This document shows positions 56,104-64,000 of a stretch of 64,000 nt of DNA, in pieces. Position 1 is the first letter of the stretch. The number at the start of each line of letters is the position of its first letter. The notes under the pieces were generated by a model. It was not told the DNA's origin. It ran no database searches and was given only the letters and a program-made list of their open reading frames with translations. This DNA is from Triglochin maritima (Eukaryota; Streptophyta; Magnoliopsida; Alismatales; Juncaginaceae). The stretch lies in contig OY821775.1 in assembly GCA_963682175.1 (NCBI GenBank), positions 30,626,053 to 30,690,052 of the forward strand, written 5' to 3'. Both the position numbers and the translations under genes were made by a program.

Positions 56104-56822
56104 AGTTTTTGGCGCCGTTGCTGGGGAGGTGCTCTGTCCAGACCTTGGTTTGGACGATTCAAGTGGTTTTTAATTTTTTGTTTTCAGTTTTTCTTAGTTT
56201 CAGGGATCCTAGAGATCACGGGGAGGCTACTGGCCAATTGGCGGCCTGGTGAGTGTTTTGGGCTCTCAATTTTCTACTGCTAGTTGATGCTTTCACTTTA
56301 GTTATCTGGGAGCACTATTTTGCATGTTGTGACTTCTAGTTTGCTCCCACATCATTAAACCAATCCCCATTAATCAACTTGGCCTTAAAATCCAAATCAA
56401 AAGAATAGACATTCTTCCTTGTTTAGGTCACGCATCATGTACTTGACTTAGGCATGTAGTCGTCTTTTCTTTTTGCTTTATTTTCAGTTGTTGAGCGCTG
56501 GCATGAGGTACACATTTCCTACACTCATTCATCCATCTTGTATGCCCATGCATTAGTTAGTAGGAATTGAATCAGGACAAGAGTGGGTTGAGCGTTTGAT
56601 TGGAGTGTTGATTGCTAGATTTAGGATCAAAATGCTACTAAGGAGGGGTTGTCCCATACAAGATAAGGTGGGGGATTTCATCACCCTTTCCTTGGCCCCA
56701 AAATCACTCTTAATAAAGCCGCAAGTAGACATTCGCCCTACGATTTCGGACACACTAGGAGAGTAATCTAGTTGAGACCATCATGGACTGATCGACGTTG
56801 CCTACCATGTCGATAGTAGGAG
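56104..56822 (+). mobile_element. Primer site and leader of element H, cut by element I
   Basis: The primer site at 56110-56127 reads TGGCGCCGTTGCTGGGGA (one mismatch). Only a single decayed palindrome, near 56229-56246, remains; about 20-25 bp around the pair seem deleted compared with B. The leader runs to TCGATAGTAGGAG, where I starts. Confidence 0.8.
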
Positions 56823-58380
56823 TGTTGAATTCGTTTATATTAAACCGCAAGTGCACGACCGCGTTGAAGCGGTGGCAAATACGGGTCGTCCACTGGGAGG
56901 TGTGTCGACGTTTGGTTTGTGCGAAGTCGAGTGGTAAAAAATGGGGAGAAAGATTGATTACACTAACTACACTAGAATACAAAAGGAAATGAAAGATAAG
57001 CAATAAAAACTAAACCTCATAGGGGGTAGAGAAATAATGTGAATATAAAGAAGTGTGTGTGTGTGTTCAATTAAGCTCCTCACAACATGTAGTGCATGAA
57101 ATCATAAAACTACATCCAGCTTTGCCTCCACATGAATTTAGATAAGACTACATCATTAAAACAAACAAGCCAATAATTGGAATGAAGCTAAATGAACTCA
57201 TGTATAAAGACTAGACCCTACTATGCCTCCACATGAATTAAGATAACCCAATATCATTAAAACATACAAGACATTAACCAAGGTAAAGGCAACAAGAGTA
57301 CATACACTACAACTTGTGTTTTCAATATTAACTTCATCCATATCCCAACCTTATCATTCCCCATAAAATAGGTCCACTAATCAAAGCATAAGCTAAGCTT
57401 CATTAAAGAGCATTAGCATATCAAATATAAGAGTGAAATCCCATTAGATGGTTATGGAAATCATATAAAGCTCAAGCGATAAAGATAACACACACTTAAT
57501 ACACTACATGATCATATCACATATTACTCCACCCCCGAATGGGGATGGAACTACTCACACATATTTAAACTAACTACTCTAACAAAATGAAGCATTATAC
57601 TGAAATGAAACTACACTAATCAAGCAAGAAATATTAAAGAAGCATAAAAAAACAAGCAAGCATGCATGCATATGAAAGGAAATTAAACTAAGAGAGAAAC
57701 AACAGAATTAAAGGAAAAACATGTATTATTAACTCACTCAATACAAGCGGCCCTTACTCCACCAGAGTTTTGCTTCAAGGCTTCACTCTTAGTAGGGAAG
57801 ATGGCCACCAAAGAGGGGCGATAGATTACATGAGAGGAGGGAGAGTTCTATTTATAGCCATAGAAAAAGGTAATCCGGGACAATCCCCCGATGTGGGACT
57901 AAACAAATACCAAAAATAGCCTAAACATCATCTAATACACGCTCTCCATAAGTTTCATCGGATCCGGGAAGATCCGGTCCGCCAATTGGCGGTTCCACAC
58001 CGCCAATTAACGATCTACAGGATCCAGATCCGTCTGGTTTTGATGTTGGCTTTGCTTGATTTGTTTGTTGGTGTTTGATGCATCTACTTTGTTTATTGGA
58101 GCTTCGCCCCGAATCGAATTGTCAAAATACTCCCCATGATGGTGTGGAGTTTTCTGTTTTTCTCTTAGGTCCTTCGGTCTTACGTTGAGGTCCTTCTCGT
58201 TTGTATCTCAGTCCCCAAGTCTCACAATTAAGTTTTTTTCCTGATTTTCGGTCCTTTCATGGCTCTTCTCTTCAAACCTCTTTTTTCTGAAATTCAAACA
58301 TAAAACTCATCACGTAGCATTGCTTAGGTGTAAGATAATGGATATAAGATACAAATATAAGCATGAAATGATGTTAATCA
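56823..58380 (-). repeat. 3' LTR of element I
   Basis: Minus-strand start TGATTAACATCATTTCATGC at 58380. The far end is slightly decayed. U3 palindromes near 57976-58012 are imperfect (GGTCCGCCAATTGGCGGT and a weaker copy). Polypurine tract just beyond 58380. Confidence 0.85.
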
Positions 58381-59907
58381 AATACCACCACATCTAAGTT
58401 TTTGCTAGTCCCGAGCAAAACAAAGAAAGAGAAAAGCAAACGAGAAACAAGAAATCCTAACTCACTTTCGTAGGAATCACGGTTTCACTTAGCACGTGCA
58501 ACAAACGTTAAACCTCCGAGTTGCCAAGGAGGAGGAGTGTTGTCTCCTGAGGGTTTTCAGCCGATATACCCACAAAATCCGAACATGATGCATTATTCAA
58601 TCTAGACTTTCGACTCGTTGGAAATATTTTGTCGATCATTGGACGTGGTAATCCTACAGGCCGACTCTATATAGGTAATCAGTCCACACACCTAGCCTAA
58701 TAAACCATTCGTGCAAATTAAATAAGGAATTAAGTGAAAGACATGGACAACCTCAACATCCTCAAGTGATACAAAGTGTAAAGTCCATTAAGGTTCTTAT
58801 TTGCATTTTTTTTCTTTTTGTTTTTGTTTTCTCTCTTTTTTCTATTCTTTTTATTAGTTTGAGCTTCATTCTCCCAGGGTCAGGTTTCGTGCATCATTGC
58901 CCATGAGGACTTACAGTATCACGTACACGTTTCCCCAAATCTCCACATAGGGCAATCCCTACCACCCGTGTAACGAGATTTCGGTCGGCGCATCCCAAGT
59001 CAGATGACTCAAAAGCACCAGGCACAAAGACCCCTCAGACCTACTTTCCCAAGTGATAGGAGCCATGCTAGAAGAGAGAACACCTACTCACTTATTTCTT
59101 ATCTACACATGAACCAAAACCCCTACACTTAATGTATCACAACAAGATTTAAAGGGTCTTTGACAACAACAAACTTCCTTAAGTTAATAGACACGAATTA
59201 TTGACTCATTAGGTTCAGGGTGGACTTCTTTAAATGTTTGAGCACTGAAACCCTATGATTACTCATCCCCAAGGGAAAACTGGGGTGCATCCTAACGACT
59301 CGATAAATCCTAAAGTCACTGTACTAGATATCATAATGCATCAAGTTCAAGGCAATTTTGGGAGCTTTCTTTTTACTTTGTCTCTCAACGGTTTTGCACA
59401 TGCTAAACACACACAAAACCCACAAAACATTTTCTTTCGCAAACACATGAAGATTTTGAAAGAAATGTGAACATTTTAAGCACTAGGCGAGCAAAAGAAG
59501 ACAAGTCACCCAAGGATCATGGCAAGTAGATATATCGATATTACATGCAGCACACTAACATGACCCTAACAGTCCCCCCACACATACTTCATGCATTGTC
59601 CTCAATGAATGTGAGCAAAAGACTACATGGATTTATGCTTGAAAAAGGAAAGATCTCACCAACATGAAGCGCAAAAAGGAAGTTCGTGCTTATGTTGATG
59701 GACACAACCGAAATCCCTCAAAACCTGTGAGATGCAAATGAAGGGATACAAATACGTGAAAGAAATGGGGCCCAAATACTCAACGGTTGGAGCCCACAAC
59801 AATCGATGCTCATTGAAGGAGTCTTTTATTGTACTTTTTTTCCTTTTCTTTTCTTTTATTTTATTTTTTTATAACTATGTAAAAAAATGGGCTCCCATCT
59901 TCATATG
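58381..59907 (-). other. Non-coding 3' region of element I
   Basis: The hairpin module is at 58448-58568 (first stem base pair weakened: CACGGTTTCAC instead of CACGGTTGCAC). The internal polypurine motif is at 59575-59611. Long T-rich tract at 59835-59875. No gene is seen. Confidence 0.65.
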
Positions 59908-61214
59908 TCAAGGGACATCAAATGGGAACCCGCCATCTCTCGAGCCAAAAATGCACATGCATGGGCTCGCGACATACAAATCAGAATTACTTGAGCACCT
60001 GATACCCTTATAAGCGTTGTGGTCGTTTGATGCCTCTTGAGAGTGAGCAAGATAGGAGTCATGAATGAGAGGTGAACCTCTATCAGGTTGAAGGTGGTTG
60101 ATTCTTAACCCACATGGGGTCCTCAGCAGATACAAAATGAAGATCATGTGGCCCAGAAGCTATAAAAATGGTATCTTGTGGCTCAAAAGGCACTTGATCG
60201 AAAGGTTGTGGCTCAAGGGCCACGTGATCAAAGGATGTGGCTCAAGGGCCAAAAGATATAAAGAATGTGGCTCAAGGGCCACAAGATGAAAAGGAGGTGG
60301 CACTGAGGCCACATGATCAGAACATAAGGCACCTTCTTGTGCCAGCCCAGGTGAAACATCTTCACCACCTTCAGGATCTTCATCGAACAATTCTCTGAAG
60401 TACTTGAAGGTGCCCTCAACTTCAATTTCATCCAAACCCTGGATAACGTTGACCCAAATAGGGTCATTGAAGGCACCTGGCTTCTTGCCGATGGTGAAGA
60501 TGTTGAAATCAGCGCATTGACTACCATAAGTCAAGCGCATCAGACCATTGCGACAATTGATCAATTCATTGGAAGACGCAAGGAATGGTCTCCCCAGAAT
60601 GATAGGAATGGTCTCCCCATTGCACATGTTCAATATCCAAGACAAAGAAGTCGGCTAGATAAATGAACTCTCCCACTTTGATCAGCACATCTTCCACCAC
60701 ACCCCTCGGTTTCTTCATAGACCTATCAACCAATTGAAGAGTGGTTTTTGTTTGTTTGAGGTCTCCAAGACCGAGGTGGATGTAGACAGAATATGGAAGA
60801 AGATTAACAGATGCACCAAGGTCCAATAAGGCTCGATGTATGGACACATCACCAATCACACAAGAGATAGTAGGACAGCCATGGTCCTTGTACTTGACTT
60901 GCATGGGTTGTGCCAACAAAGAACTCACGTTAGCCGCAAGAAAAACTTTCTTTGGAACATGAGTTTTTTCTCTTCTTGGTGCATAAGTCATTGAGAACCT
61001 TGGCATAAGGTGGCATTTGCTGAATAACCTCCAATAGAGGGATGTTCACCTTAACTTGCCGAAACATCTCAAGCATCTTGTCATGCTGATCAGAGGTTTT
61101 CTTTTTAAGGCGCTCAGGGAATGGCGCCTTCGGGGCATAAGGGTGAGAAGGAACATCAGAATTCTGGTCCCAAAAAGCATGAGTGGGGACCTCAGAATCT
61201 GATTCCTTTGACAC
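59908..61214 (-). pseudogene. Gag C-end/aspartic protease of element I
   Basis: The linker NIPLLEVIQQMPPYAKVLND is followed by a frameshift near 60970. The retropepsin then reads ISCVIGDVSIHRALLDLGASVNLLPYSVY (active site DLGAS intact), QLVDRSMKKPRGVVED, a disrupted stretch near 60610-60640, GRPFLASSNELINCRNGLM and an acidic tail. The tail has four or five 33-bp tandem units (about 60178-60310) that have shifted frame, and ends like element A at FGSRDGGFPFDVP. No RT follows. Confidence 0.85.
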
Positions 61215-61592
61215 AAAAGGAGATGATTGACATCATTTCATGCTTATATTTGTATCTTATATCCATTATCTTTCACCTAAACAATGCTATGTCACGAGTT
61301 TTATGTTTAGTTTTCAGTAATAAATAGGTTTGAAGAGATGAAGGATAAAAGGACCCAAAAGCTGGGAAAAAGGACTGAATTGTGAGATCTGGGGACCAAG
61401 ATGCAAGGAAGAAGGACCTAATTGCAAGACAGAAGGACCTAAGAGCAAAACAGAATACTCCTCACCATTATGGGGAGTATTTTGGCAATTCTATTCATGT
61501 CGGAGCTCCAACATGCAAACTTGATGCATCCAATACCAACAAAGCCTTCCAGCAAAGCCCACAAGAAATTCCAGAGCGATCCGGACACTGTA

Positions 61593-61631
61593 GACCGCTA
61601 ATTAGCGGTCCAAGACCGCTAATTGGCGGTC
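61593..61631. repeat. Paired U3 palindromes of element J
   Basis: GACCGCTAATTAGCGGTC (61593-61610) is a perfect palindrome that differs from the family motif by two paired changes. GACCGCTAATTGGCGGTC (61614-61631) carries only one of them. Spacing is 3 bases. Confidence 0.9.
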
Positions 61632-61751
61632 ACTTTGGGCCCAAATGCGCTCCAATTTCTGCAGCACATGTACTAGAGGATGTTTAGGCTATGTGTGGTA
61701 TCTGTTTAGTCCCACATCGGGGGATTGTCCCGGATTAGCTTTTTCCATGCC

Positions 61752-61760
61752 TATAAATAG
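61752..61760 (+). promoter_or_regulatory. TATA box of J 5' LTR
   Basis: TATAAATAG, about 120 bp after the palindromes and 35 bp after the conserved GGGGGATTGTCCCGGAT block. Confidence 0.7.
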
Positions 61761-62641
61761 AACTCTTCACCTCCTTTTGTAATCACTCCATATTTTAAGT
61801 GACTATTCTTCCTACTAGAAGTGAGGCCTTGAAGCACACACTAAAGTAGGAAGATGCTACTTTTAATGTGAGTCATTTTATCAATAAAGTTTTGTGTTTC
61901 TTTCATTATTTGTTTTATGCTTCTTTTATTGTTTATGCTTGTTTTAGTTTAATCGTCTTTTAATTCTAGCTTAGTTTTAATATGCTTTCTTCCCATAGTT
62001 TAATAATTAGTGTAATGTTTAGTGAGTAGTTCCATCCCCTTTGGGGGGTGGAGTAGATGTACATACATGCAAATGAGAGTGGGATGAATGCTTTAATTTC
62101 AATGTGTTGATTAAACATGAATGTATGCTTGCTTGTTTAGGATAGAATTTATAACTTGATGAGTTTTGCCAAAATGATTAGACACCTCTCATGCTTGTTT
62201 AGGTTCTGAAATAAACAACTTGCATATGTAAATGTTAATCAACCAAGTTGGTGAATAGATTGATAGGTTTTGCCATAACATTTAGACACTTCCTATGCTT
62301 GATAAACACCACCTTCATGTGCTTAAAGAATGTATTCTACACCCACCTCTTTGCTTGTGTGCACTCACTCCACCCCTTAGGGGTTTTCCATTCCTGAAAT
62401 TCCAGCATTCTTCCTTTGTTCTTAGCTTAATTCTTATTTCATCGCTTGTTTGCTTCTTTCACATTTCGTACTTGTTAGCGTAGTATAGAGTAGAGTAGCA
62501 TAAACATCTTTCTCCCCCTATTTTTGCCACTTGATTTCGTACAAGCAAGAGACTACTCACCTCCCTGAGGACGACCCGTACTTGCCACCGCTTCATCGCG
62601 GCCGTGCACTTGCGGTTTAAATAAAACATTAAACAAGTTTT

Positions 62642-62659
62642 TGGCGTCGTTGCCGGGGA
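62642..62659 (+). other. tRNA-Asp primer binding site of element J
   Basis: TGGCGTCGTTGCCGGGGA, one mismatch to the tRNA-Asp complement. Confidence 0.88.
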
Positions 62660-62793
62660 GGTGCCTGTCCAGACTCTTGTTTTGACGATTCGAGTGGATT
62701 TAATTTTTGTTTTGTAGTTTTGCTTTGTTTCAGGAGACTTGGAGTCGTCAGGAGGAGCACCTGGAGAAGTTTTGAAGCACGCTGGCCATTGTA

Positions 62794-62832
62794 GACCGCC
62801 AATCAGCGGCTTGAGACCGCCAATTGGCGGTC
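62794..62832. repeat. Paired leader palindromes of element J
   Basis: GACCGCCAATCAGCGGCT (62794-62811) and the perfect GACCGCCAATTGGCGGTC (62815-62832). Confidence 0.88.
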
Positions 62833-63901
62833 TGGTAAGCTCAGCTCGCTCTCTTATTTCTTTGGTCATTTACTTTATCTGATATAGTGGTCTGGGACTC
62901 AAGTTTGCATGTTCTGACTCTTAGATTGTTCCCAGATCAATAATCAAACCTCCTTTAAGCAACATAGACCCTAAAACTCAAAGCAAAAGATTAGGCATTC
63001 TTATTGTTTAGGTCATGCATCATGTATGTGACTTAGGCATTTAGATTGTCTTTTATCTTAGCTTTATTTTCTGTTGCTGAGAGCTGGCGTGATCTTAGCT
63101 TTATTTTCTGTTGCTGAGAGCTGGCGTGAGGTACGCACCTTCTACTCTCATTCATGCATTTCGTATGAACATGCATTAGTTAGTAGGAAGTGCATTGAAA
63201 CAAGTGTGAGTTGTGCGTTTTGTTTGGAGAGTTGATTGCTAGATTAGGACTCCAAAACGCTACTAAGGAGGGGTTGTCCCATAAAAGATAAGGTGGGGGA
63301 TTTCATCACCCTTTCCTTCGCCCCAAAAACCACACTAATCAAGAGCCTAATTTTAAAATCAAGTAGACATTGGCCCTAAGGATCTTGGACGCATTAGGAG
63401 AGTGATCCGGTCCCGACCGTCATGACCTGATCGGCGTTGCCCACTTTGTCGATAGTAGGAGAGACGAGATCCCCGGATCTTGGCTCACTTGCTGGGCTTT
63501 GTGGTCCTCGTTGTAGGGAGGTGAGGCGTGTTGAGGCCGTGTGACCTCGCAGTTAGGCGTCGTCTAGCTGTAAGGACCTATAGCGACCTTAGGATTGTTT
63601 GAGCCTTGTTTGCTTGTGTGCTTCTACCTGTACCCATCCGCCGTAGCTTAAGGACTTCTTCCCTTCTCTCCTGAGTCATTCTTTCTCTCCTGTTTTCCCC
63701 CGTCTTCTCTTCTACGTACATTCTTTATTTGAAAAAAAGAAAAAAAGAAAAAAAAAATTGTGGTTTGTGTGTGCACCTTTGTGCATGCTTTCGTGGACAC
63801 GAGACAAGAGTGGTCGTTTGACGAGGAGCGTTGTCAATCCGGCTTCGGTCATCGATTTCTCGATACCTTCCTCCTCTCGTGTCGCACGTAGTTCGGGTCC
63901 A
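62833..63901 (+). other. Leader of element J, non-coding
   Basis: Nearly the same as 16538-17553 of B. A 37-bp tandem duplication (unit starting ATCTTAGCTTTATTTTCTGT) at about 63055-63128 is absent from B. An A-rich run lies at 63729-63760. Confidence 0.75.
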
Positions 63902-64000
63902 ATGGCTGCTAATTTCCGTGAGGAGGAGCAGTTGCTGGACCCGCCTGTTCCACTTGTGCTTCCAGTTGTCGTTCCCATACCTCTTCGTGATCGATGCTAC
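63902..64000 (+). CDS. Gag of element J, first 33 codons (runs off window)
   Basis: ATG at 63902 (MAANFREEEQLLDPP), aligned exactly with the B Gag start, continuing PVVVPIPLRDRCY to the window end with no stop. Too little is visible to judge whether J is intact. Confidence 0.75.
   Translation, partial: MAANFREEEQLLDPPVPLVLPVVVPIPLRDRCY

Larger units (their letters stand above)
56823..61223 (-). mobile_element. Element I: non-autonomous Athila-like element lacking its 5' end
   Basis: It has a 3' LTR (56823-58380), hairpin module, non-coding 3' region and a protease pseudogene, very like element A. It ends at 61223 directly against LTR J, with no 5' LTR, primer site or gag. AGGAG precedes its left end (56818-56822) and AGGAG also occurs at 61218-61222, which may be a target duplication. 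Confidence 0.82.
61224..62635 (+). repeat. 5' LTR of element J (1412 bp)
   Basis: It starts TGATTGACATCATTTCATGC and ends CATTAAACA. TATA box 61752-61760, AATAAA at about 61883, hairpin CCCCTTTGGGG near 62037 and CCCCTTAGGGG near 62373. Confidence 0.9.
61224..64000 (+). mobile_element. Element J: Athila-like element of the B subfamily, partial
   Basis: 5' LTR, primer site, leader and the start of gag are all closely similar to B; the element runs off the window. Palindromes are well kept in U3 and leader. Confidence 0.9.

Noticed and set aside
1..64000. A host gene or a previously unknown enzyme system
   Set aside because: Every long frame could be assigned to a retrotransposon, LINE or DNA transposon, or looked accidental. 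The novelty seen is in non-coding retroelement motifs, not in new proteins.

Overview
The window is nuclear DNA of a flowering plant, made almost wholly of transposable elements. No host gene, rRNA or tRNA gene was recognised. The plant assignment rests on the element types: Athila-like Ty3/gypsy elements primed by tRNA-Asp (primer site TGGCGCCGTTGCCGGGGA), a Ty1/copia element primed by initiator tRNA-Met, plant L1-type LINEs, a zf-BED hAT transposon and a CACTA transposon with GACGTC-rich ends. The species cannot be told from the sequence.

Layout. 1-1251: a degenerate 11-unit minisatellite and a possible LTR end. 1252-7983: a CACTA remnant split by element A (2947-7680, minus strand, target duplication GACGT). 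8235-13957: a decayed copia element, cut by an unclassified LTR-like insert. 13958-31043: an LTR fragment (K) holding element B, a near full-length Athila-like element with gag, protease, RT, RNase H and integrase, all broken. B is in turn split by element C (23007-30388, TSD TGATC), a gag-protease element of a second family with no RT or integrase. 31841-52121: LINE remains on both strands. The largest LINE is split by solo LTR E. E contains element D (36243-43571, TSD TTTGT) and a hAT element (43705-48832), and the hAT contains solo LTR F. A 638-bp hAT-type MITE sits further along the same LINE. 52122-64000: a pile of Athila-like pieces (G, an LTR-gag fusion, H, I), ending with element J, a close relative of B that runs off the window.

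How the parts relate. B and J are the coding-complete type that could once have supplied RT and integrase. A, C, D and I are short forms that keep LTRs, the tRNA-Asp primer site where the 5' end survives, and a conserved 3' non-coding region, so they were probably mobilised in trans. D is the youngest looking: its LTRs are almost identical and it has a single open 496-codon frame, in which a capsid-less Gag part is joined to a scrap of RT.

The most interesting signal is shared by both gypsy families. Each carries a pair of about 18-nt inverted repeats in U3, just upstream of the TATA box, and a second pair in the 5' leader just downstream of the primer site. The sequence is family specific (GACCGCCAATTGGCGGTC in one, TGCGGCGATTCCGCCGCA in the other), but within a family the U3 and leader copies are complementary. 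In C, one U3 copy is the exact reverse complement of a leader copy. The motifs would therefore lie at both ends of the genomic RNA and could pair in cis or between two RNAs. A second conserved structured module lies just before the 3' LTR, and an internal polypurine motif follows the coding region in both families.
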